A DNA stretch of 64,000 nt. Source: Pyrocephalus nanus (lineage: Eukaryota; Chordata; Aves; Passeriformes; Tyrannidae). Below, piece by piece: positions 24,726 to 36,665 of the stretch; the first letter of the stretch is position 1; each line of letters begins with the position of its first letter. The position numbers and the translations under genes are program-made. The notes below the pieces were generated by a model that saw only the letters and a list, made by a program, of their open reading frames with translations, had not been told where the DNA came from and did not search any database. The stretch spans positions 24,968,977 to 25,032,976 of the forward strand of contig CM076259.1 of the NCBI GenBank assembly GCA_038380795.1. The letters run 5' to 3'.

Positions 24726-27700
24726 TCTGAGCAGATTATACTCATGTCCTGGGTGATTTAGGAGCACACATACCCCTCAGCTTTCACTTTCAACCTGAAC
24801 AAACCACAACATGCTAACTGAAACTCTGTGGGCAACAGTTTTCAAATCTGTCTTGTTTCCAAAGCCTCCTCTTAATTCTGCTCATGCTTTTACAGAAGTT
24901 CAATGTTTCCTGGCAACTTAAACTACTAATGATGAAATCTGAGGAATCAGGATAAAAGCCAAAGGCAGACAGCCTCTAAAATACACTTCCTACAGAGGCA
25001 CCCTTCAAGGCAGTCATTTTTAGAGGGAGATGTGACAAATCTTGATAAATCTGATTACTTTTAGTGGGAGACACAAGACTTGTGTCACAGTGGGCGGCAA
25101 TGGCTGGCTAGGCTTATGGTGAATGTTTAGGATGTAAAACACAGAACCAAATTTGTGGGATGACCAGGCATACATTAGGCTGGTTGGTTGCCTTTGAAGG
25201 ACCCCATGGATTCAGGGTGCAGGAGCAGGCTTCTGCTGGCATCACAATATGTTTTAAAGCAAGCACATATCAGACAGGGCTGCAAAAATGAAACATTCAC
25301 AGCTACTTCAAAAGTTGGCTTATGAGGTTCCTGACCTCCTTTATTCTTGCAGAACTTGAGGAATTGCTCCACTTTCATATTGCTTGAGCTATTTTTGAGG
25401 CACTTTTTAATTTGCCTAAAAATAGATACAATCCAATTGTCATTTTCTCTCTTTTCTAGAGAAGAAAAATGCTTTCTATTCACAAAAATTGTTGCCTCAT
25501 TAGCCCCAGATACATCTAGTTTATCTGCTTTGGGCTTGAGTAGCCAAAATCTGTGACTGTTAGGCTTCACCTCTGCGTCAAAGGGAATTCCTCCAGCAGA
25601 CTGACACTGGGTATCATGGCCACCATTTCTTTGTGTCTCCACTCAGGACCTTGGTGGTACTGCTAGGGCTAAATCTAGTGGACATTTTCTATGGTCTTCT
25701 AGCTCTAACTGCCTTTAATATGAAATTCAAGACATCTAATTCACCAAGTCAGAAGTAAGGATGAATTCCTCAAAATCTGAACAACTGCCTCAATCACCTG
25801 AAATTCTTACCTCTAGTAAACTTCAGCCAAAGTTGGTGTTGTCCTTGCAGCCCTGCCGATACAGATCTGAAATCTTGGATTCACGTGTTTCGGGATGTTC
25901 AGAACAGCAGTTAAATACTTGAATCTGAACAGCACTACTTTGTTTTATTCCCTGGGGAACAGTAGAGCTGGGACTGAAGCAGATGCTCCCCCAACCTGAC
26001 AAATGCCCTAAGTATTGTGTCTTTATCTTCATCACCTCTCTGTGTGCCAATAGCAGCACACTGAAATGTGTCCATCTCAGCCCCAGAAGTAAACCTCCTT
26101 GGAAGTTCAAAGCTTGTCCATCCACCCTCAGATAGTGTTTTAAATTTGGAATTTTTGGGCAGGCTTACAGTCAAGAAAAGTCCAGCGTGCAGATGTCATG
26201 CAGTTGGGGAACCTGAGTTTTATTGAAGGTCCTTTTCTACCAGACACTGATATAAGGTTTCTTTTTGTGTCAGATATTCTCCCATGAGGTAGGAGCAACA
26301 GCAGTTCCCCATGGGAGGGAATGATGAGGGGAACAAAGAAATTTCACAGATTTTTCTGTGAAATCTTGGATTTTGCACTCACCAGTTCACTATAAATACT
26401 GTGCTATCTTTCTGCATAGTCCAGTGTCTTCCTGATCCCATTTAGCTGCCTGTGACTGCAATACACCTGTTTCTGTGGGCAGTGTCATCCAAGGGAACGA
26501 TAGGGGCATCACTGTATCCCGGGACACTCGCCTTTCAGCTCAGATAGCTCATTTCCTGATAAAGCTGGCATCTGTTAGTCTCTGATATAAGATGATTGCA
26601 AGGCTCAGCCTCCCAACTCTGACTACTTAACCACTGACTCCTTCATTCAGTCTGTTACTGCATCACTTAGTCCTGCCTCAAGAAACCAGTATAATACTTT
26701 TCCCCATCTAACCATCCCTGAAAGCTTTCTGAGAAATGAACTGGTAAAGCTCAGTGCCTGTTCACCTGGGGTGGTGCTCACGTTATTCAAACAACCTTCA
26801 GAACTGGCCCTGAAATTTCAAGCAGAGAAAGAGATAATTAAGAGGAAAAGCGTGCTGTTAGATTATCCACTATTCTAGGCTCTTTGGGCTCATTCATTGA
26901 GCAAAATCCTGGCTCTGGGGATTTCGGTCACAAAACCACCCCTGGCATCCACTTAAGTAGGATTTTACTTTGTTTCTTCAAATTTTGTGAGGATAGGTAG
27001 CCAGCAACAGTGCTCGAAACAGTACAATCTCAGCCCTTCAAACAGGGCTTCCAAAAATGCTGAGTGGGGATGTAGGATAAATAAAAATTTTATTCTTGTT
27101 GATTTTTTTTTCTGACTTGTATTATAAATTAGGATATACACTTTCTGCTCCTCCCTCCTGGCTGCTGCAGTTGCACTCTCACCTTCACTGTCCTTTCTAT
27201 CTTAAACAGTAAAAGACGTCCCCAGTCACCACTGATCCAAATGCTTTGGTGAGCCCTTTTTCCCGGGCTTCAGGATTTAAGGTTCTGCTTCAGCTAATCT
27301 CTTTTCAAGCTTCTAAGACCTTGTATGTTTTACAAGATAGGAGTATTCAGAAAATATGCCTTTTTCCACCAGCTAGCCAAGCAAGGTCACAGCTAGTAGC
27401 AACTTGCAGCATACTGCTGTCATCGGGGTGGGAGCCTCAGAAACACACTGAAACTCTATAAAGAGACCAAGGGGATCCCTATCATCCTGAGAAAAGCTCT
27501 GCAGTGTGAGAAAACCCAGTTCTTTCTCCCTTCCCTTCAGCCCTGAAAGGTGACAAGTCCTTCGTGGTGCTTTACATTGCCTGTACTCCAAAGCAGTCAT
27601 GCCAGTGATGCCAAGCACAAGGCAGAGAAACTGTATCATTGGCACTCCTGCCCTTTTTTTCCTGTTACAAACTGCCAGAGACCTTTTCAGCACCTGAAAA

Positions 27701-30349
27701 TACTTTGTGTATTTTGACTGAGGTGTTCTGAGACCTGCTGTGTGATAAGAGGATGCTATAAACCTTTTCTATTTTACAACACACAGATATTGGTTTTGAT
27801 GAGGAAAATCAAACACAGCACAGACAAATGCACTTATATGACATTATAAAAAAGTTATAAAGGGAAGGGCAACAAGATGACTCAGAAGTCCTGACTCACT
27901 GTCAGCTACATCGATGTTTCAGAAAAATACTGTCTTTTTTAGACATCATGTCCCCCAGTACAAAGTTACTCTGTGCCACCTCATGGGCATCATTGCACCT
28001 CTGTCTCTGGGAGCTGGTCTGGCACCCGTGACTTATACAGGTCAAAAAGTACTTTAGAAGGTCAGAAACAGGACTCTCCCAGAAGTTTTTGGGTAGTTAC
28101 CTCCTAATGAGCTAATAATCCTTATACAGTAAGAAAGGATTTAACTAAGATATCACTGTGGCCAAATGGAAACAGGCCCATCCCCATGTATGGAAATGGG
28201 TGGGAAAGAAAGAAATAAATTGAAAATAAAAAGCATTAGGAGAAATTCTGGAAGGAGACAAGGCTGCTGCTTTATGCAGAGTTCTGACAAGGGACATCTG
28301 AGGGCAATCTGTTGTGATGGTTGAGGGATCTATCAAGTGGACTGGAAAAGGTGGGAGGTAGTTTGCAGCAGGACACAGAGGCAGAGACCTGCTTACCCCT
28401 CTGTGGGGTAGGGTTTGTGGAAGCAGGATACTACTTATCCACAGGCAACCCACTCTGGAACGGATGGAGGCACTCCCTGGGGGGCTTCCTGCAGGTAGTA
28501 GTGGGATATGAGAATTTTCTGCATGTGACAGTCATCTTTGCTTTGCTGATAATGACAATGAGTTGAGGTCCTCCAGCTGTGATCCAGAACTATTCCAGTC
28601 TCACTGCACAAAACAGCCCACGCAGGGACCCAGCCACGCTGCTTCCTGAAGTGGGCTCTTCTGCAGGACCTGCAAGAAAGAAGGGGTTTAACATGCATCA
28701 GGTTCTGGGGTTTTCAACCTTTTTTTGATGTATGAGCTCCTAAAATCATGCTGGTGTCAGTGCAGATCCCTGCACAGCAATTTAAAGCTGACTGATGAGA
28801 AGTTTTTAGTTTTTTTTTTTTTGTTCCCCACCCCTCTCCAATAAGTCTAATGCACCCTACTTCAGAAAAACTATAGAAAAAAAACCACAAAATGTCAATG
28901 CCACCCCCCACCCTGTTTTATGTCACCTTCCTCTGCTGTCACAACTAAAGAGTTAAATCAGTTGCCCCTGAAACAGGAGCATAATCTCCTGCTTGGTGGA
29001 AAGGTGTGGACAGCTGTCTCAGGAGGGACAGGAAGCGGCTGTGGGTAGGAGATGGATGTCTAAGTTTTCCACAGTCACAGGCTTCCCACAGGGTTCTGGA
29101 AAAATCTTTCCATGCCTCAGTACTCCATTGGAACTGTGCCAGTGTGGTCCAGGGATGATGTGATGCTGCAAGGTTCTTAGACACCAGGCTGATAGAGATT
29201 AATGCTTTAGGGAGGCAGGGAGCCTGGACCAGCTCTGGGCTCTTGGCATGCTGGAGATCTGGAGAAGGAGATGCAACTGTGGCTGACCATGCTTTTGGGA
29301 GAGCTTGTTCAGAGACCAGACTGGGTATGTTCCTGTGAGAGATGCTGAGATCTCCGTGAAATCCCAGTGATCCACAGGCAAGGCCTAAGACGGTGCGAAA
29401 GTGTGGCCTAAAGATGGTTCCCTGAGATATGAGGTGTGATTGGTGAAGAATGAGCTCTGGCCCAGGTACCTCAGGAATTACCAATAGTATCATAATAATA
29501 TAATTATTACTAATAAGGTAAAAGAAATAAAATACATGTAGTACGTTCCCTTTTGGAAAACCTTAGGGCACAAACAGTCTGGCCATTTCCATCACTCCCC
29601 TGCCTTTTTCTTGGAGGAGATGGGTTGCTGGACTCCTGCCTAGCTTTGACCATGATTGGTATGTCCCAGCACATGTCTGTGTCTCTGCCTGCACGCACCC
29701 TTGCACGCACTAACCACCAGTGCTGCTTCCACACACCCGTCCGGGGACAGGGTCTAAAAGGATCCTGCACCAGGCAGGGCGGTGGACAGGTCTGGGGTGA
29801 CACTTACACCTCGGGTTTCTCCAAGCCATGATAGCACTGGCATATTTAATGACATCTTGATGATTGGAGGGGTGTTTAATTTAGTGGCGTGGTGCCTGAT
29901 GCTGCTGACGGAGCTGTTCCCAGCAGATTTACACCTGTTGCCGTGGAGTGGCAGCTCAGCTCTCCTTTGCTCCTGGCATTCTGTGTGGCCCCTTAAAACC
30001 TTCCCCCTCCTCTGCCTGGACTATGATACCAGTTGGGGTGCAGCTGGCAGGCTGGGAAGCACTGGGGTAAGCTCACCAGGAACCTCATTCCTTTTGGATG
30101 ATGAGCCAGACAAGCTTAGTGTGCTCCTTAATTAAAGGAGACAGAGAAGATTTGCTGCTCTTGAATTCCTGCTCCATTTTAACGTCCTTCTTCTCTAACT
30201 GAGTTTTGTACAGTCTAGCATAGCCCAAAGTCTCTCTAAAAAGTTCATTGGTACCTGTTAGGCACTTGCATTTCTGGGGTAAATGGCTTTCCTGGCAGTA
30301 CTGATGTCTTACAGACAATCCTTTATGCATGCACTGGGTGTGCTTCTTT

Positions 30350-30350
<1 letters not shown>

Positions 30351-30402
<52 letters not shown>
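30351..30402. repeat. (TAGT)13 microsatellite
   Basis: Thirteen uninterrupted tetranucleotide units in intergenic DNA. It is likely to vary in length between individuals. Confidence 0.95.
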
Positions 30403-30404
<2 letters not shown>

Positions 30405-30595
30405 TTAATGCTAGGTACATTTTTAATTAAAATTCTTCTATGTGAATAAGCCCTACTGGCAGCAAACTCACAGTGGATATTGGTGTGTATCTAAGGTACA
30501 GTTTTACAGTGTTCCCAAGAATTCAGAAGTAATGACTCAGGTATCCCCTTCCCTGGATCATCAAGTCAGCCTAGAAACTTGAAGATCTGCAAAGG

Positions 30596-31112
30596 GTCTT
30601 GCTTGTGATATCTTTCTCTGGCATGGCAGCTTCAGGGTGTCTGTGTTCAAGCTTTCTCTTTCAATTACAAAAGACAGAAAAGCACTTCTATTTGAAAATT
30701 GAAAAAAAGCACCTCCATTAAAATGCCTTGGTTTGAAAATGCAAGCTGAAATGTTTGAGTAATAGCATGAAACCTGCCATGAAGAGCGATAGAATGATCT
30801 GAAAATTACAACCTATATGATGATACAGTGGAAGGCAGCAAAGAGGTGGAGACTTCACCTCACCTAACTCCTTAGGAGGGGCTGAAAATTGATGTTGAAG
30901 CTGATGAGGGGAAGAAGCATATCATAGAATCACAGAGTCATAGAACAGCTTGGATTGCAAGAGACTTTAAAGATCACCTAGTTCCAAGCCTCCCAGCATG
31001 GGCAGGGACACCTTTCACTAGATCAGATTGCTCAGAGCCCCATCCAACCTGGCCTTGAACACTTCCAGGGATGGGGTATCCACAACTTCCCTGGGCAACC
31101 TGTTCCAGCACC
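30596..31112 (+). repeat. Duplicated unit, copy 1 (includes part of a CR1)
   Basis: This stretch aligns in the same orientation with 34871-35325. Shared landmarks include TATCTTTCTCTGGCATGGCA, TGATACAGTGGAAGG, GAAGCTGATG near the middle, and a CR1 end with the unusual shared reading CACCTAGTTCCAAGCCTCCC. About 320 bp of the match is not CR1. The two copies are clearly diverged, so the event is old. Confidence 0.75.
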
Positions 31113-31220
31113 TCAGCACCCTCACAGTAAATATTTTCTTTCTAATATCTAATCTAAATCTACTATCTTTCAGTTTGAAGCTATTATCCTTTGTCCTATC
31201 ACTACATGTCCTTGTAGAAA
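30924..31220 (-). mobile_element. CR1 LINE 3' fragment
   Basis: A reverse-complement CR1 end: AGAATCACAGAGTCATAGAA, then GGCAGGGACACCTTTCACTA, CATCCAACCTGGCCTTGAAC, and the upstream part TTCTTTCTAATATCTAATCT. Its first ~190 bp are also part of the duplicated unit. Confidence 0.9.
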
Positions 31221-34200
31221 TTCTCTGACTTGCTGAAAAATTGTCTTTGCTTTTACTGAAAATTAGCCACTACTCACAATTCCTGCAACTAGCAGATATA
31301 GGGTAGAGGAAACATGTTGCAGCTCCTTTTGAGTCTTTTTGTCCCTCTCTTTAGAAATGGCCACCTATACTTGAAGAAACATTGATGAAGAGTCATCTCA
31401 TCCTGGGACAGAGCACTGGCCTATTGGCCATCTCTGCTGTGGGAGGCTGCAAAGTGGAGACTGAAGCTGCACCTGGATAGGCTGAATGCTCAGGGGAAAC
31501 CTGCTAGAAGGAAGATACCTCAGCAGCAGCCTCCTGCACCAGCTCTGTCCTGGGATAGAAATTAAAAAAGCCCAACACACCTGGAAACATGCAGCCAACG
31601 CTTTACCGGAGGAAAAAGCAGTAGCTGTGTCTCTCCAAGCCTGGGACCAGCAGTGTGTTGTGCCAGAGTATGGCTTGGCTTTTCTTTCTCACTTGAGGTT
31701 TCTAGCTAAGCACCCCCTGGCAGCACCCCTGAGCTGCAGCCTGGATCACGGCTTCCATAAAGGGCTGCTGGGTTCACTCATATTTATAACACTTGCCCCT
31801 GCTGTGGAGTGCCAGTTTGCAGAGGTCAGCTCTCCCCTGGGAGCAGGGAGTCATTCCACAGGGTGTGCTCCTGTTTCCATCCCCACCTGCCAATGGGCTT
31901 CTCACCCTCTGGCAGATGGGACCCAGGGGTGGCTGGGTGGGGGGCATGGCAGAACAGTCCAAGGGGTAAAGGGCACAGGGAAATAGGGTGCAAAGGAGAT
32001 ACAGTACCTGCTCTCTAGTGTAAACTCTAGGAAGTAGGTGCGTGGCTTTCTCTAGTGCTGCAGGGAAAGTGGGAACCACTACATCCCTCTGGGAGACAGG
32101 CTGCCTGCAGGCAGGTGAGGAGTTTTCTTCTTCAGGTGCATTTCAGTTGGCACTGAGGGTAGGAGGATCTCAAAATCTAGGGCCTGACTCCAGCTTGGAC
32201 CCTTCTCCCCTGAGTTCATCAAAGATGACTTTTGACTGACTTGTACAGCTGGCAGCTGTGCAACGTGGTACACTCCAAATGGAGTTGTAGAAAAGAGAAG
32301 ATTAGACCACCAGATGCCAGCCTGTGGCCAACATTCAGACATTTCTCATGGCTTGGCAGCGAGAGCATATTATGGCATTGCTCGCAATAGGTCCCTTACT
32401 GAGTGCTGTGGTCCCAGTGAAGGCTGAAGATCCCAAAATGGGGAGTATTTTGGTGTGCAGGAGACAGAAGCCACCTTGGAGAATGTGACAGGTTTTAGGT
32501 AAGAAGTCAGGCTGTACGCTGCTGATGTTCTTCATTTTCATCTGTCTCAGAGCACGTGCGTGGTGTCAGGGACCGGCGCTGCCAGCTCTGCTCTTCCGCC
32601 TCAGGAGCCGCACGTCACAGCTGTGTGCAGCACCATCATGCTGACGGCTGCAGCTAAGCTCCTACAAAGCTCCCCGGATTAGCAGGTGTGGATATACAGG
32701 GCAGGGATGGAGTAATTTGATCTGGAGTAGTTAGTGCAGTCAGGCAAATGTCATATGTAAAAAGAGGATCTAAAATGATCTAGCACAGCAGTTTGTGCTC
32801 AGTTCTTACTGGCCAGCAGCAGGAAACTAAGGTAGCTTTATTTTAGTAAATATAACTGATCCCTGTTCTTTCTTGGTCAATATATTTTTCTTGCCTTTTT
32901 TTTTTTTTTTTCCCCCTTCCTTGTTTCTATCTAGGTTTCTTTTCCCTTCTTTCCATTTCAATCTAGTACAGAGGGAAAGATTCCCAGGAGGACTACAGAG
33001 CTTTCATTATGCTATCTGGGATGCTTTGACAAAGACACAAATGCCTGCCTTACCATAAAGTGGTGTTTTCTGCACTACTTATATTACTGTTTTGTCTGAG
33101 TTAAAGCCTGCAGATTTATGAGCACAATGCCCTTTTAAAGATCCATTCCAGGCTACAGTCATTTCAGGATCATTACTTCATTTGCAAGTAGCAGATTTTC
33201 GGGGTTTAAACAGGCAATTAGATATTTAAGGCTAGTCTTGTGAAGATGTGAAACATATTTTTTGCTGCTCCTAGAGTTTGTTCTGATTACTGTTTGTCCA
33301 GATTAGACCCACAGAGCAGATATTTAGGCAGCTAAATGACTCAGGACAGGGCCTGATTCAGTGATGCATTCGGTGTTTTTCAAATCTGATGAAGACCCTG
33401 AATACTTAGTACTTAAGTAAGCCCTTTTGACTTCCATGTGTTGTGATCATACACAGAACTATGTGGCTGAACAGCACCCTTTATCCTAACAGTGTAAATG
33501 CAAATAACAGCACCTGCCAAAAAGGGGAAGACTGCCCAACAAACATCTCAAGCAGACTTTCAATTACATTAATTGAAGTGCTAATTGAAAAATATCCAGC
33601 TAAAATTCTCCAGTGGCAGAAAGCACAGATCCTGCAATATCTGTCCTGCAAGGACTTTAAAAGTGTGTTTTAATATGACAGAACTGGTTTGATAAAAAAG
33701 TGAAACATTTCTTTTGACTTTTTAAATTGTGATATTTTTATCCAAAATTCCCCTCCTGTACCTAACCCGTTTCTCAGATGAGAGCCTGGAGACCACTGAG
33801 TATCAGGCCCTAACATGCACACACACACACACACACATATTTACTGGAAGCACTGTTAAGGAAAGCTGGGGAGCCTGGTACTCAGGGAGAGGGTGCAGGA
33901 GCAGCCAAAGCTGTCCAGAGTTGTCCAGTCCTGAGAGACTTCACTTATTAAACTTTAGTGAACCAAACACCATGACCAGCTGCTGTCTTAAGCTACCCAG
34001 TGACAGTAGCTTGGCTTTTTTTGCCTGTAAATTACTGGACACACGTGGGGAATTTACCAGCATAAGTAAAATCAGGAAGCAGCACTCCATCCATCTCCCC
34101 ACTGACACTGACAGTCTATGAGATGTTGACCTTCTCTAAAGTGTTAGTCTGGATAGACTTGAACCTAGGAAAAGCACTTAGGCCTGTGCTCTATTTTGCA

Positions 34201-34795
34201 TCCCCTTAGGTCTGCCCTTGTGCTAGAAGTTAAGTATGTGGGTCACTGTTTTCCTGGATCAGAGCCTAACTCCTGAAGGTCCTTTAAGATTTAGCTAGAT
34301 AGAGCTTCTTAAACTAAAATTATGCAATTAATATATAGGGATTCTGCTCTCTTTTCTGTTAGTGGCTGATTTGTGCTGAGGAGGCTGGGCTGTTCAGAAG
34401 TATGCATCCAGCTATCAACAGTTTCCACAAACTGTCAACAATAAACATGTTAGTAATTTCTAAATTACTGACAAAGTCTTTTCTGGAGTACTTTTTTGTA
34501 GCTGATCAAAACTGTCCCTCTTTGCAGACCCAGTACCCTCTTCCAGAGGTTTAAATTAGGGTCCGAACTCCCAAAGCTCAAAAATTACTTTGCTTAAGCT
34601 GGGAGTTGTCAGAAGACTGAGAACAGCTGATGCAGGATGACTAGGTTATCAGACTGAGCTGGTGGCTCTTGAGTCTCCTTGGTGGTGAAATATAGTCCCC
34701 TCTGCTACATGCGTGGTGGCGTGCCCACCATGGCAGGAGACAGGGACTGATCTCTCCATCTCCTCTCACCCAGGCAAAGGAGGTAAGCATGACTT
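31221..34795. other. Intergenic sequence, no gene seen
   Basis: It holds a pyrimidine tract near 32883-32930, a (CA)10 microsatellite at 33818-33837 and otherwise unremarkable sequence. The open frames are short and unrecognised. No retroviral coding similarity was seen between the two duplicated units. Confidence 0.65.
33818..33837. repeat. (CA)10 microsatellite
   Basis: Ten perfect CA dinucleotides in intergenic sequence. Confidence 0.95.
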
Positions 34796-34857
34796 GGAAT
34801 CATGGAATCACAGAATGTTTTGGGTTGGAAGGGACTTTAAATATCATCTAGTTCTGG
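34796..34857 (-). mobile_element. Very short CR1 3' end
   Basis: Only about 60 bp of a reverse-complement CR1 end remains (AATCATGGAATCACAGAATG, then TTGGAAGGGACTTTAAATAT). It stops just before the second copy of the duplicated unit. Confidence 0.85.
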
Positions 34858-34870
34858 AGTTTTGAGAACT

Positions 34871-35325
34871 GTCTTACCTAGGGTATCTTTCTCTGGCATG
34901 GCACCTTCAGGGTGCTCAAGCTCAAGCTTTTACCTTCAGTCACAAGAGAGAAAAGCTTCTCTGCTAAAAGCACCTCTGTTTGAAGATGGAAACTGAAATG
35001 TTTGGGTGATAGCATGAACCATGCCATGAAGAGACACAAAAGGATCTGAAAATCACAAACTATATAATGATACAGTGGAAGGTTGCAAAAAAGGTGAAGA
35101 CCTTGCTTTGCTCCTTAGGGATGTCTGAAAACTGCAGTTGAAGCTGATGGTGGGAAGAAGCGTGTCATGGTACCGCAGAGTCATAGAATAGTTTGGGTTG
35201 CAAACGACTTTAAAGATCACCTAGTTCCAAGCCTCCCATCATCGCAAGGAAAACCTTCCACTAGATCGGGCTGCACACCTGAAGGGATGGGGGATCCACA
35301 GCTTCTCTGAGCAACCTGTTCCAAA
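34871..35325 (+). repeat. Duplicated unit, copy 2 (includes part of a CR1)
   Basis: Partner of 30596-31112. It carries the same non-CR1 segment followed by the same CR1 end (from about 35168), with a ~38-bp deletion inside the CR1 part near 35277 relative to copy 1. Similarity ends near GCAACCTGTTCCA. Confidence 0.75.
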
Positions 35326-35384
35326 GCCGTGTGTTTTTTTGAGATCCTCAGCTTTCCCTCAGCTTTAGATACTTGTCCAACCTG

Positions 35385-35600
35385 TGCCGTTTCCCTCCCC
35401 CCCCCCGCCCCCCGCTCCTTTCCGGCCGCCCGAGGTCCCGGCTCCTCCACCCCAGCGCTCCCGGTCCGTCCCCAGCCCGCGGCCGCCGCCCACTGGGGAA
35501 GCGCCGACACTACCGCCGGTGGCCGCCAGGTGGCGCCGCAGCCACGCGTGTGACGGCCGGGAGGGACCGCGGGGAGGGACCGCGGGGGGACATGGGGACA
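35385..35600. promoter_or_regulatory. Isolated CpG-rich island with CTCF-type motif
   Basis: About 200 bp of very G+C-rich sequence with many CpG dinucleotides, flanked by ordinary DNA. Positions 35520-35538 match the long CTCF motif at about 15 of 19 positions (core CCGCCAGGTGGCGCC at 35523-35537), read on the plus strand. It lies between CASQ2 and NHLH2. It could be an insulator or a promoter of an unannotated transcript; no coding exon is supported. Confidence 0.55.
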
Positions 35601-35935
35601 GCCCTGCTCCCAGACACTGGGACAGCCCTGCTCCCAGACACTGGGGACAGCCCTGCTCCCAGACACTGGGGACAGCCCTGCTCCCAGACATCGGGGACAG
35701 CCCTGCTCCCGGTCACCAGGGACAGCCCTGCTCCCGGACACTGGGGACAGCCCTGCTCCCAGACACTGGGACAGCCCTGCTCCCAGACACCGGGGACAGC
35801 CCTGCTCCCAGACATCGGGGACAGCCCTGCTCCCAGACATCGGGGACAGCCCTGCTCCCGGTCACCAGGGACAGTCCTGCTCCCAGACACTGGGGACAGC
35901 CCTGCTCCCGGTCACCAGGGACAGCCCGCCGTGGG
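35592..35935. repeat. 25-bp GC-rich minisatellite, about 13.5 copies
   Basis: Tandem units of about 24-26 bp with the core GGGGACAGCCCTGCTCCCAG and variable ends (ACACTG, ACATCG or a GTCACCAG type). The variants recur in a pattern that suggests duplication of multi-unit blocks. Because no unit contains a stop in several frames, long artificial open frames run through it on both strands. Confidence 0.95.
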
Positions 35936-36092
35936 CAAGGGACAGCAGGGAAACCCGCGCCTAATGTCGCATCTGCCAGTGCTGTGGCCTCTGCCCTCTC
36001 AGCGCCTCCTGACCTCCTCCTACACCGCAGCCCCGCTCAGAGCGCGGGTCCGGCTGCAGAAGGACCTTCTCCTTGTTTCGCTGGGTGGTGCC

Positions 36093-36665
36093 AGCAGTGC
36101 CCTTGTGGCCAAGAAGGCCAGCAATATCCTGGGGTGCGTCAGGAGGAGCATTGCCAGCAGCTCAAGGGAAGTCATCCTGCCCTGGTGAGGCCGCATCTGG
36201 AGGGCTGTGCCTAGTTCTGGACTCCTCATAACAAGAGAGACATGGAGCTCATGGAGCAGGTCTGGCAGGGGCCAACAAAGATGATTAGGAGACTGAAACA
36301 TCTTATTTCTGAGGAATGGCTGAGAGAATTGGGCCTGTCCGGTCTTGAGAAGACAGAGAAAGGACCTTATCAAATATTTGAGTATCTGAAGGGAGGGTGT
36401 CAAGAGCATGGAGCCAAACTTGGTAGTGCCCAGCAACAGGACAAGAGGCAGAAACCTGAACAGGAGAAAGAACTTATTTATTGTATGAGTGACCAAAGAG
36501 TGGTACAAATTGCCCAGAGAGGTTGTGGAGTCTCCTTCCACAGAGATATTCAAGAACTCTCTGGACACAATCCTGTGCAATGTGCTCAAGGATGACCCTG
36601 CTTGAGCAAGGAGGTTGGATGAGATGATCTCAACATGTCCCTTCCAGCCTTACCCTTCTGAGATT
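36093..36665 (+). mobile_element. CR1 LINE fragment (~570 bp)
   Basis: The longest CR1 copy of the young type here. It starts at GTGGCCAAGAAGGCCAGCAA, continues through GGTGAGGCCGCATCTGGAG, GAGACATGGAGCTCATGGAG and AGTGGTACAAATTGCCCAGA, and ends at GTTGGATGAGATGATCTCAA. It covers the end of the reverse-transcriptase frame region and the 3' UTR, with many substitutions, so it is inactive. Confidence 0.9.

Larger units (their letters stand above)
23311..30595. other. Intergenic sequence upstream of CASQ2
   Basis: Apart from one CR1 fragment at 24569-24725 and a (TAGT)n microsatellite at 30351-30402, I see no gene, RNA or recognisable repeat. The open frames on both strands are unrelated to any family I know and lack coherent splice structure. 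Confidence 0.7.

Noticed and set aside
30596..35165. The duplicated units as paired long terminal repeats of an endogenous retrovirus
   Set aside because: No primer-binding site, polypurine tract, TG...CA ends or retroviral frames were seen between them, and a CR1 end is part of both copies.
35217..36214. Open frames of 207, 271, 276 and 126 codons on both strands
   Set aside because: They run through the 25-bp minisatellite and CpG-rich DNA, which lack stops in several frames at once. The repeated peptides change frame with unit length and show no real domain.
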